Positions 44,752 through 52,104 of a stretch of 64,000 bases of DNA are shown in pieces. The notes beneath the pieces are model-generated. The model searched no databases. It was not told where the DNA came from and saw only the letters and a list, made by a program, of their open reading frames with translations. Both the position numbers and the translations under genes were made by a program. Location: contig NZ_JAOTEM010000005.1 in the NCBI RefSeq assembly GCF_025628985.1, positions 62,001 through 126,000 of the forward strand. The letters are read 5' to 3'. The stretch is from Chryseobacterium edaphi (GTDB lineage Bacteria; Bacteroidota; Bacteroidia; Flavobacteriales; Weeksellaceae). Positions within the stretch are counted from its first letter, which is position 1. Each line of letters opens with the position of its first letter.

Positions 44752-44756
44752 AAAAC

Positions 44757-44829
44757 TGATTCATAGTGTAATTGGTCAGCACACAAGACTTTGACTCTTG
44801 TCGTTCAGGTTCGAGTCCTGATGAATCAA
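44757..44829 (+). tRNA. tRNA-Gln (TTG), last of array 2
   Basis: Acceptor TGATTCA/TGAATCA perfect; D-arm AGTGTAATTGGTCAGCAC; anticodon stem CAAGA/TCTTG with loop CTTTGAC; T-arm TCAGG/CCTGA with TTCGAGT. Well-formed. Confidence 0.87.
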
Positions 44830-44857
44830 CAAAAATTATCTGTCATCATTGAAAAAA

Positions 44858-44945
44858 GGCTTTGTGTTCTTAGCTGAGTGAAACGCCTTTGCGAACTTTA
44901 ATAGCAGTGAGTAGTAAAAAATCTTTGCGGACTTTGCGTTAAAAT
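44858..44945. repeat. Extragenic repeat after tRNA array 2
   Basis: AGTGAAACGCCTTTGCGAAC and GCGGACTTTGCGTTAAAA, third full copy of the family at 10874 and 34540. Nothing else is seen in the 195-base gap to the next gene. Confidence 0.75.
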
Positions 44946-45024
44946 AGCACTCTGCCGGATTACAGATATGTAAATAATAATAAATAAAAATTTAAACAAA
45001 ACAAATTTAAAACATGTAGAAAAA

Positions 45025-45510
45025 ATGGAAACGCAACAACAAACATGGCAAAACATGACCGGAAAAATTTTCCAAAACTCTATCACACAGCTGGTAGAAG
45101 AAGCCATCATCCGCGAACAGGCAAATGGACACCGACTGAAAGTGTGTGTGGGTTCAGACTCCCACGTTTATGGTGACGCCATTAATTATGCTACGGCAGT
45201 GGTCTTCATTCGTGAGGGAAAAGGAGCGTTTACCTTTATCAGAAAAGACAGAGAAATACAGAGTATCAGTATCAAAGAGCGAATGTTGAACGAGGTCAAC
45301 AAATCCGTAGAAATCGCCTACGCCATTTGTTCTATTCTGGAAACTTATGATGTGGAAATGGAGGTACACGCAGATATTAACACCGACCCAGATTTTAAAT
45401 CCAACGTCGCTTTGAAAGACGCAATGGGATATATTCTGGGAATGGGTTATATATTTAAAGCAAAACCTTACGCATTCGCAAGTTCAAATTGTGCTGATAT
45501 GATGGTGTAA
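45025..45510 (+). CDS. RNase H-fold protein (YkuK/DUF458-like)
   Basis: 161 residues. VCVGSDSHVYGDAINYATAVVF near residue 42, EVHADINTDPDFKSN near residue 113 and the end FASSNCADMMV place acidic and His residues as in the RNase H-like YkuK family. Such proteins are presumed nucleases; the substrate is unknown. It opens the collinear run of RNA-repair genes 45025-51294. No TGCG-type promoter is seen before it. Confidence 0.8.
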   Translation: METQQQTWQNMTGKIFQNSITQLVEEAIIREQANGHRLKVCVGSDSHVYGDAINYATAVVFIREGKGAFTFIRKDREIQSISIKERMLNEVNKSVEIAYAICSILETYDVEMEVHADINTDPDFKSNVALKDAMGYILGMGYIFKAKPYAFASSNCADMMV

Positions 45511-45514
45511 TAAA

Positions 45515-45598
45515 GTTGGAAGCGGGATGTAGGAAGATGGAAGTTTTTGAAAAGTTTAAATAAACTTCCTGCATCCGGCTTCCAACTTCCATCAAAAA
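45515..45598. repeat. GGAAGT hairpin repeat 1
   Basis: GTTGGAAGCGGGATGTAGG and AAGATGGAAGTTTTT pair with AAACTTCCTGCATCC and GGCTTCCAACTTCCATC. The family recurs after the genes at 48609, 49433 and 50094. Confidence 0.7.
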
Positions 45599-45630
45599 AT
45601 AAATAAATAAACCTTAAAAAATTAATAACC

Positions 45631-46407
45631 ATGTATTTTTTAGTTCAGGCTAATGTGTATTTAGATCCCGATCATTACAAAATTTTTGATGCCTTGGAAG
45701 AGTTAAGTATTGATTATCATGTAATTAATATTCCGCCAACTGCAGAAAAAATAGATTTCGAAACAGATAGAAAAGATGTTTTCGTGTACGGCTCGGTGAC
45801 GATTGCAAGATTGGCAAAACAAAATACAGACTGGTCTCCCGGTTCTTTGTACGGAGGTAATCATTTGTATGAAGTGTAATCTAAATATTATGGTGAAAAC
45901 CTTCTCAATCACAAAGTCTCCGTTCACGAAATTTCAGAAGAATTGATTTGGAAAAAAGATGAAATTAAATTCATTAAACCTTACAACGAAGCGAAGATTT
46001 TCACAGGAAAAATTTTCAACGAAACAGAATGGAAAGACTTCGTTTTTGAATCATTAAAAAATCAATCAAACAGAATTACAGAAGATTCTTTAGTTCAGGT
46101 TTCTGAAGCAAAACGGACGATTAAAGAAGCAAGACTTTGGATTGTTGGCGGACAGATTATCGATGCAGGATATTATAAATTTAATGATAATACTCCTTTT
46201 GAAGAAAAAGTTTCAGAAGATGGATTGAGTTTCGCTAATGAAATGATCCAGCTTTTTATTCTTGAAGAAGCCTTTGTAATGGATATTTGTTTAACGGATG
46301 AAGACTGGAAAATTGTTGAAATAAACTGTATCAACAGCTCTGGATTTTATCCAAACACCAACGTGAAAAGTATTATTAAAGCACTGAATCTTTACTTTTC
46401 AAATTAA
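45631..46407 (+). pseudogene. ATP-grasp domain protein interrupted by an in-frame TAA
   Basis: One continuous frame encodes an ATP-grasp protein except for a TAA at 45877-45879. Before it: MYFLVQANVY to YGGNHLYEV. After it, without change of frame: SKYYGENLLNHKV, then KDEIKFIKPYNEAKIFTG, WIVGGQIIDAGYY and WKIVEINCINSSGFYPN (the Asn/Glu metal-site region). The intact paralogue at 48609 has the same overall plan. The downstream part could restart at 45943. Either a recent nonsense mutation or programmed or suppressor read-through; nothing else in the gene looks decayed. Confidence 0.75.
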
Positions 46408-46422
46408 AAAAAATAAAGTAAT

Positions 46423-46968
46423 ATGTTTTTATACGACAAAGTAATCGTCATAGATATTGAAGCCACCTGTTGGGAAAAAGGGCAGATCCCCGAAAATCAA
46501 AAAAGAGAAATCATTGAAATCGGAATCTGTAAACTCAATATGTCGGACGGGAGTATCGAGGATAAAAGAAGTTATCTGATAAAGCCAACACAATCGGAAG
46601 TCAGCGAATATTGTACAGAATTGACAGGAATTACTTCCGGAAAGCTGGAAAAAGAAGGGATTTCTTTTAAAGAAGCCTGTTCAAACATCAAAAACAGATA
46701 CAATTCATTAAGAAGAACATACGCCGGTTATGGTGGATTTGACAAATTGATTATGGAAAGTCAATGCAAAGAATTGGATGTTAAATTTCCTTTCAGTGAA
46801 ACATATCTTGATTTGAAAGTGCTGATAAGTTTGATGAAAGGAGAAAAGCCAATCGGACTGTTAAAAGAACTTCAGGCCAGAAATATTGAATTTGAAGGTA
46901 ATGCGCATAGCGGAGCAGATGATGCTTTCAATACAGCGAAATTATTGTATCAGGTTTTAAAAAATTAA
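46423..46968 (+). CDS. DEDDh 3'-5' exonuclease (ERI-1/KapD-like), paralogue 1
   Basis: 181 residues. VIVIDIEATCWEKGQIPENQ near residue 7 gives the D-E pair with the ATCW signature of ERI-1/3'hExo-type exoribonucleases. EIIEIGICKLN, CTELTGIT, YGGFDKLIMESQC (third Asp) and NAHSGADDAFNTAKLLY (His and last Asp) complete DEDDh. Related enzymes trim RNA 3' ends, including small and ribosomal RNAs. Two paralogues lie at 50094 and 50743. It probably prepares RNA ends for the nearby ligase; inference. Confidence 0.9.
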   Translation: MFLYDKVIVIDIEATCWEKGQIPENQKREIIEIGICKLNMSDGSIEDKRSYLIKPTQSEVSEYCTELTGITSGKLEKEGISFKEACSNIKNRYNSLRRTYAGYGGFDKLIMESQCKELDVKFPFSETYLDLKVLISLMKGEKPIGLLKELQARNIEFEGNAHSGADDAFNTAKLLYQVLKN

Positions 46969-46972
46969 AGCA

Positions 46973-47536
46973 ATGGATGTTTTTAGATTAATTCAGGAGA
47001 TAAAAACGCATTTGAAACTCAGTTTTGATGAGGTCGACAGATGGTTTGAAAAAGATAAAGTAACGTTGAACTTTCAGCCCTCAAACGGAGGTTGGACGGT
47101 TGAGCAGATTTTAGAACATATTTATTTGACGAACTTTTATTTGTTGATTCTTATTGAAAAAGGTTCAAAAAAAGCAATGCGTAATTATCAGAATCTTGAT
47201 TTGAATCTTGAAATAAAAAACTACAGTTTCAATAAAGAAAAATTTGAAAAAGTAGGTGAGTACGGAGCTTTTGAGTGGATCAGACCGGAACACATGGAGC
47301 CGAAAGAAGAATTAAATTTAAATGAAATCAGAAGTTTAATTTCTCAGCAATATCATCAATGTTTAAACTATTTAGACTTGATGAAAAACGGCGAAGGCCT
47401 TCTATGTAAAACAACCATGACAGTGAATGAACTGGGAAAAATCAATGTGTATGAATACATTTATTTCCTTTCACTTCACGCCCAAAGACACGTTACTCAA
47501 ATGAAGAATAACGAATTAGAAACTATTAAAAACTAA
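46973..47536 (+). CDS. DinB-superfamily protein
   Basis: 187 residues, four-helix-bundle pattern. Metal-binding His are in the expected places: WTVEQILEHIYLTNFYLLIL near residue 43 and YFLSLHAQRHVTQMKN near residue 165. DinB-like proteins are often metal-dependent thiol transferases or hydrolases of unknown substrate. It lies 4 bases after the exonuclease gene and 4 before the RNA ligase, so it is within their operon. Confidence 0.82.
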   Translation: MDVFRLIQEIKTHLKLSFDEVDRWFEKDKVTLNFQPSNGGWTVEQILEHIYLTNFYLLILIEKGSKKAMRNYQNLDLNLEIKNYSFNKEKFEKVGEYGAFEWIRPEHMEPKEELNLNEIRSLISQQYHQCLNYLDLMKNGEGLLCKTTMTVNELGKINVYEYIYFLSLHAQRHVTQMKNNELETIKN

Positions 47537-47540
47537 AAAA

Positions 47541-48554
47541 ATGATTTTTAAAACATATAACTCTATAGAAAATGCTTACCAAACCCGCGTGATCGATCAG
47601 ATCAGGTTGCAGGGTTTTGGGGACGAGGTTTTCATCGTGCAGGAGAAGGTTCACGGTGCTAATTTCTCTTTCTTTACCGATGGAAAGGAGATTAAAATTG
47701 CCAAAAGAACCGCTTTCATCGGGAAGGATGAGAAATTCTATAATGCCCATCAAATGTTGGAACGTTACAGGAAAAACGTAATTGATTTGTTCGGAAAAGT
47801 GAAAACGATCCATCCGGATTTGGAAACTGTAGTAATCTACGGTGAATTGTTCGGTGGCGGTTACAAACATAAAGAAGTAGAACCCGTAAAAGATGCGATA
47901 AAAGTTCAAAAAGGTGTTGAATATGCGCCTCATAACGAATTTTACGCATTCGACATTAAGTTGAACGGTACTACTTATTTGGATACTGATTTGGTGAACC
48001 AAATTTTCGAGGAAACCGGATTTTTCTATGCAAAAATTATATTTCAAGGGACTTTGGATGAGGCTTTGAAGTTTCCCAATGTTTTCGATTCTAAAATTCC
48101 GGCTTGGTTGGGATTGCCGGAAATCGAAAATAATATGTGTGAGGGAACGATTGTTAAAACTTTGAAAACCAAATATTTTGGAAACGGCTCAAGAGTCATT
48201 TTGAAAAATAAAAATGAAAAGTGGACTGAGAAATCTAAAATGGTTAGAAAAGACAGACCCGCTCAAAAGGAGGTTCATTTCAGTGAAAATGCTCAGAATA
48301 TTTGGGATGAAATCCAAAAGTATGCAACTGCAAGCCGATTGAATAATGTTGTCAGCAAAATTGGTGAATTCGAACCCAAAATGATTGGGAAAGTCATCGG
48401 TCTTTTTTCAAAGGATATTTTGGAGGATTTTGAAAAAGATTTCCCGAAAGTTTTCACAAGTATAGAAAAAGAAGAACAGAAAAGGATCAACAAAAAGTTG
48501 AATTCTATGGTCATTGATGTTATAAAAGAAGAATTGATGACTGTTAAAGTGTAG
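47541..48554 (+). CDS. RNA ligase, T4 Rnl2 type
   Basis: 337 residues, close to the 334 of T4 Rnl2. Motif I EKVHGANFSFFTDG near residue 35 contains the Lys that receives AMP. VVIYGELFGGGYKH near residue 97 fits motif III, FYAFDIKLNG near residue 134 motif IIIa, EGTIVKTLKTKYFG near residue 197 motif IV, and a Lys-rich KNKNEKWTEKSK region motif V. A C-terminal helical domain follows. It would seal 3'-OH/5'-phosphate nicks, for example in cleaved tRNA. Central gene of the cluster. Confidence 0.93.
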   Translation: MIFKTYNSIENAYQTRVIDQIRLQGFGDEVFIVQEKVHGANFSFFTDGKEIKIAKRTAFIGKDEKFYNAHQMLERYRKNVIDLFGKVKTIHPDLETVVIYGELFGGGYKHKEVEPVKDAIKVQKGVEYAPHNEFYAFDIKLNGTTYLDTDLVNQIFEETGFFYAKIIFQGTLDEALKFPNVFDSKIPAWLGLPEIENNMCEGTIVKTLKTKYFGNGSRVILKNKNEKWTEKSKMVRKDRPAQKEVHFSENAQNIWDEIQKYATASRLNNVVSKIGEFEPKMIGKVIGLFSKDILEDFEKDFPKVFTSIEKEEQKRINKKLNSMVIDVIKEELMTVKV

Positions 48555-48608
48555 TTTTGAAAGGTTTAAATCGGAACTGATTTGTATAAATATCTACAAT
48601 TAATAATT

Positions 48609-49340
48609 ATGAAAAATATAGTTGCATTATCGCCTGTTTTTACTGAGGACAGTATCAATTTGAAACACGCTTCAATAGGCTCAGATTACAATTTGAATCG
48701 ATTTAATCTAAAATGGAATGTTCCAAAAGAGTTCAGAAATGATGTGATTGCAGTCTATGGCGAAGATATTTATGCTGAAATCGTTTCCAGCCAATGTGAT
48801 TTGACTTTACTAAAAACTGAAGATAATTGGTTATCAAATATTTCAGAAAAATTTACCAAACGTAATATTCAATACGGTCAATTGGAGCAATTTATAAATC
48901 ATCAGAATATTTTTATTAAATGTTCAGATTTTAAAAGTTTCAAAGCCGGAGTTTATGAGAATGTTTCTGATATTAAAGGATTTGACAGTCTGGATAAACA
49001 AAGTATGGTGTTTATTTCTGATGTTGTAGAGTGGGAATTGGAAGTTCGTTGCTTTGTTCTTAACGGAAAAGTAGAAACATATTCTACATATTGGAGAGAT
49101 AATCAATTTGATACCAATGGTTTATCTGATTCTGAGGAAGTGGAACTTTTCAGTTTCTTCGAAAGCTTCGTAAAAGATAATTTAGATTCTTTGCCACCTT
49201 CAATTGTGTTGGATTTTGGAATCATAAAAGATAACGGTTGGGCATTGATAGAAGCAAATCCAGCTTGGTGCTCAGGTTTATATGCTAGTAATGCTAAAAA
49301 AGCTCTTGATGTAATTATTAAAAGTTGTATTAAAAATTAA
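48609..49340 (+). CDS. ATP-grasp domain protein (DUF4343-like)
   Basis: 243 residues from the ATG at 48609 (MKNIVALSPVFTED); a TTG at 48582 is less likely. DVVEWELEVRCFVLNGKVETYSTY near residue 139 and IVLDFGIIKDNGWALIEANPAWCSG near residue 203 give the ATP-grasp acid and Asn metal ligands. ATP-grasp enzymes join carboxylates to amines or thiols; nucleic-acid-linked versions are known from RNA-repair clusters. The substrate is unknown. It is the intact counterpart of the broken gene at 45631. Confidence 0.8.
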   Translation: MKNIVALSPVFTEDSINLKHASIGSDYNLNRFNLKWNVPKEFRNDVIAVYGEDIYAEIVSSQCDLTLLKTEDNWLSNISEKFTKRNIQYGQLEQFINHQNIFIKCSDFKSFKAGVYENVSDIKGFDSLDKQSMVFISDVVEWELEVRCFVLNGKVETYSTYWRDNQFDTNGLSDSEEVELFSFFESFVKDNLDSLPPSIVLDFGIIKDNGWALIEANPAWCSGLYASNAKKALDVIIKSCIKN

Positions 49341-49342
49341 AA

Positions 49343-49432
49343 AAAAGCCTGGAAAAGGAGGTTGCACATTGAAAGTTTTAGAAACAAATTAAAACTTCCA
49401 GCACCGAGCTTCCATCTTCCAGCATTCTAAAA
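49343..49432. repeat. GGAAGT hairpin repeat 2
   Basis: CCTGGAAAAGGAGG...AAACTTCCAGCACCG and GCTTCCATCTTCCAGC, a variant of the repeat at 45515. Confidence 0.6.
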
Positions 49433-49996
49433 ATGAAACCCAATATATTTTTCACAGCAGACCATCATTTTGGTCACGAAAATATTATAAAATTCTCCGA
49501 GAGACCGTTTGAGTCTTTGGAGCACATGAATGAAGAACTTATTAAGAGATGGAACGAAAAGATTGCAGACAGCGATACAGTCTACCATTTAGGTGATATG
49601 AGTTTGGGAAAACCAGACTTTACCAAAGGAATTTTAGATAGATTAAATGGAAATATTCATTTAATAAAAGGTAATCATGAAGGTGCAGCTTTAACTTATC
49701 CTAAAAGATTTGCTTCCATCAGATATTACCATGAATTGAAAATTGATGAACCCGAGAACAGCAACGGCAAACAGAAAATCATTCTTTTTCATTACTCCAT
49801 GAGAACCTGGAACGGTTCACATCGTGGTGTTTGGCAACTCTACGGACATTCGCACGGAACTTTATCGGATGACGAAAACGCATTAAGCATTGACGTTGGA
49901 GTCGATTGTCACAATTTTTATCCAATTTCTTACGAGGAAGTCAAAGAATTGATGAAAATAAAAAAGTGGACACCACCTTTTGCTCCGAGAAATTAA
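49433..49996 (+). CDS. Metallophosphoesterase
   Basis: 187 residues. FFTADHHFGHENIIKFSERP near residue 5 (DxH), YHLGDMSLGKP near residue 47 (GD), HLIKGNHEGAAL near residue 74 (GNHE), LFHYSMRTWNGSHRGVWQLYGHSHG near residues 122-146 (H and GHxH). This is the compact phosphoesterase type also found in phages. It could remove 2',3'-cyclic or terminal phosphates from RNA ends before ligation; its exact reaction is inference. Confidence 0.88.
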   Translation: MKPNIFFTADHHFGHENIIKFSERPFESLEHMNEELIKRWNEKIADSDTVYHLGDMSLGKPDFTKGILDRLNGNIHLIKGNHEGAALTYPKRFASIRYYHELKIDEPENSNGKQKIILFHYSMRTWNGSHRGVWQLYGHSHGTLSDDENALSIDVGVDCHNFYPISYEEVKELMKIKKWTPPFAPRN

Positions 49997-50092
49997 TAAG
50001 CTGGAAGTCTGAAGCTGGAGGCTGGAAGTATTTTCGTGCGGTAGAAAACTTCCATCCGCTAACTTCCTGCTTCCATCCTTTAAACCAAAAAA
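49995..50092. repeat. GGAAGT hairpin repeat 3
   Basis: AGCTGGAAGTCTGAAGCTGG, GGCTGGAAGT and then AACTTCCATCCGC and ACTTCCTGCTTCCATCC; folds into a long hairpin between two repair genes. Confidence 0.7.
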
Positions 50093-50093
50093 C

Positions 50094-50639
50094 ATGAAAA
50101 CAACAAATCAAATATTAATCGTCGACTTAGAAGCCACTTGTTGGGAAAACGACAGAATTCCACCTGGTCAAAAAGTCGATATTATAGAAATAGGAATTTG
50201 CGAATTAAACAGAACAACAAAAGCAATTTCTAAGAAACAAAGCATTTACGTCATTCCGGAAAGGTCTAAAATCAACAGATTTTGTACAGATCTGACAGGA
50301 ATTACTCCACAACTGATAGAAGAAAAAGGAATTCATTTCGAAGAAGCCTGCAAGAAAATAAGAGATGAATTTGATTCAACTTCGCTTACATGGGCAGGTT
50401 TTGGAAATTTTGATAAAGAGCAGATTATGGAACAATGTGATTATCTCGGTATCGAAAATCCTTTTTCAGAAAATTATATTAACATTATGCATCAGTTCAA
50501 AGCCTATAATGGACTTTACAAAATGATGGGTTTAAAAAGAGCTCTTAAAGCTATGAATATGGATTTTGAAGGAAATCATCACAGCGGAGCAGACGATGCG
50601 TATAATGCAGCCAGGATTTTAAGAGAAATTTTGGAATAA
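50094..50639 (+). CDS. DEDDh 3'-5' exonuclease (ERI-1/KapD-like), paralogue 2
   Basis: 181 residues, same plan as the 46423 product: LIVDLEATCWENDRIPPGQK near residue 8, IIEIGICELN, FCTDLTGITPQLI, WAGFGNFDKEQIMEQCD near residue 101 and NHHSGADDAYNAARILREIL at the end. All four acidic residues and the His are kept, so it should be active. Separated from its neighbours by hairpin repeats on both sides, which suggests gene duplication through the repeats. Confidence 0.9.
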   Translation: MKTTNQILIVDLEATCWENDRIPPGQKVDIIEIGICELNRTTKAISKKQSIYVIPERSKINRFCTDLTGITPQLIEEKGIHFEEACKKIRDEFDSTSLTWAGFGNFDKEQIMEQCDYLGIENPFSENYINIMHQFKAYNGLYKMMGLKRALKAMNMDFEGNHHSGADDAYNAARILREILE

Positions 50640-50735
50640 CCTTGGGCTGGAAGTTTGAAGTTGGAGGCAGGAAGTGAATGACGTACTGTAGAACTTCCAT
50701 CTTCCTACACCCATCTTCCAACCTTTTAAAACATT
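50640..50735. repeat. GGAAGT hairpin repeat 4
   Basis: GGCTGGAAGTTTGAAGTTGG, GGCAGGAAGT and AACTTCCATCTTCCTACACC with CATCTTCCAACC. Confidence 0.7.
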
Positions 50736-50742
50736 TAAAAAA

Positions 50743-51294
50743 GTGAAAACAACAGACAATATATTAATTATAGACCTCGAAGCCACGTGTTGGGATGACC
50801 GGCCGCCGAGAGGTCAGGAAAGTGAAATCATAGAAATCGGCGTGTGTATCATGGATGCAAAAACCGGTAAGATTTCGCAAAATGAAGGAATCCTAGTGAA
50901 ACCTCAATACTCAAAAGTAAGTCCGTTTTGTACGGAACTGACTTCCATTACTCAGAAAATGCTTGATGAAGAAGGTATTTTACTTGAAGATGCGCTAGAT
51001 ATTCTACGAGCAGAATACGATTCTGAGGATCTAACTTGGGCAAGTTATGGAAACTATGACTTGAATATGCTTCAAAATCAGGCAAGAAAATTCAATGTCG
51101 ATTATCCTTTGAGTGATGATCATATCAATGTAAAAACATTATTCGGACAAACGCATCCAACCGTCAGAAAAAGTGTCGGAATGGCAAGAGCTTTAGGTGA
51201 ACTGAATCTCAAGCTTGAAGGCACACATCATAGAGGTGTTGATGATGCGAAAAATATTGCGAAAATTTTGTATTGGTGCTTAAACCAGTATTAA
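50743..51294 (+). CDS. DEDDh 3'-5' exonuclease (ERI-1/KapD-like), paralogue 3
   Basis: 183 residues starting with GTG (MKTTDNILII). LIIDLEATCWDDRPPRGQES near residue 8, FCTELTSITQKML, WASYGNYDLNMLQNQAR near residue 103 and THHRGVDDAKNIAKILYW near the end keep the DEDDh residues; HSGAD is changed to HRGVD. It shares its N-terminus with paralogue 2 (KTTnxIL). Last gene of the collinear run before a terminator. Confidence 0.9.
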   Translation: MKTTDNILIIDLEATCWDDRPPRGQESEIIEIGVCIMDAKTGKISQNEGILVKPQYSKVSPFCTELTSITQKMLDEEGILLEDALDILRAEYDSEDLTWASYGNYDLNMLQNQARKFNVDYPLSDDHINVKTLFGQTHPTVRKSVGMARALGELNLKLEGTHHRGVDDAKNIAKILYWCLNQY

Positions 51295-51328
51295 TGCAGC
51301 AATTAGCAATCTGAAAATATATGAATAT

Positions 51329-51356
51329 CTCCCTTTTACAGGGAGTTTTTTTATTT
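51329..51356. terminator. Terminator between exonuclease 3 and the VOC gene
   Basis: CTCCCT and AGGGAG flank TTTAC and are followed by TTTTTTTATTTTC; serves the plus-strand operon and overlaps the end of the convergent VOC gene. Confidence 0.85.
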
Positions 51357-51797
51357 TCTTTCCAGCCACTTTTCATAAGAAAGTACTCCCAGCTCAGGTT
51401 TTCCATCACCTTCCAAAATCGAAATAAATTCTAATTGGTTTCCATCCGGGTCATTAAAATAAATCGCTAACGCAGGCATCCACGCAAAAACCATGGGTTC
51501 ATCACTTCCGTCTTTTAAAAAGTTGTAAGGCTTTAAATTTTTATTTTTCAAAAACTCAACAGAATAATTTAAAATATCTTCTTTATCGGCAGAAAAAGCA
51601 AAATGTCTTGTCTGTAAATTTTCCTTTTGTTCCCACAAACCCAACATCGATTCTTTATTTTTTCCGATCCATAAAAATGCAATCGGGCGGGTTTCGTCTT
51701 TGTGAGCAAATTCCAATCCCAACACTTCAGTATAAAATTTCACTGAGTTTTCTAAATTACTTACCTGAACGTGAGTTTCATATAATCCTTTGATCAT
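51351..51797 (-). CDS. VOC/glyoxalase-fold protein
   Basis: 148 residues of the vicinal oxygen chelate fold. GLYETHVQVSNLENSVKFYTEVLGLEF at the start and IYFNDPDGNQLEFISIL near residue 113 are the paired beta-alpha-beta signature; RHFAFSADKEDIL is the second-module start. Likely a dioxygenase, glyoxalase or resistance-type enzyme; the substrate is not readable. Orientation opposite to the repair genes suggests it is unrelated to them. Confidence 0.85.
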   Translation of the reverse strand: MIKGLYETHVQVSNLENSVKFYTEVLGLEFAHKDETRPIAFLWIGKNKESMLGLWEQKENLQTRHFAFSADKEDILNYSVEFLKNKNLKPYNFLKDGSDEPMVFAWMPALAIYFNDPDGNQLEFISILEGDGKPELGVLSYEKWLERK

Positions 51798-52008
51798 AGC
51801 TTAAATTTTTAATGTACAAAGCTAAAAAACGGTTTTCCAAAAGTCTCAAAATATTAATTCCTTTATTTAAAAATAAATAATAAATAGATTTTATTTTTAA
51901 TTGACTTTAAAAAATCAACACCAAACTTTATGGATATTATGATGTTTTAAAAATATTCAGCAATTAGAGAAATCAGAAAAAATAAAACTTTTTCACAAAA
52001 ATAAATAC

Positions 52009-52044
52009 TACGCAAAAAAACTGCGCAATACCATCTTTACTTTG
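52009..52044 (+). promoter_or_regulatory. Promoter with paired TGCG-type boxes upstream of Ro60
   Basis: TACGCAAAAAA at 52009, CTGCGCAATA with TGCG at 52022 (13 bases later) and TTACTTTG at 52037 (15 after the second). Spacings equal those at 29834 and 54733. The leader (52050-52080) also contains GAGGA and TCCTC blocks that can pair near the ribosome site. Confidence 0.75.
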
Positions 52045-52104
52045 CATTAGAAATCAGAGAGGAAGCGATAATCCTCCTTAATGTTTAACAAAAAAACAGT
52101 AACC

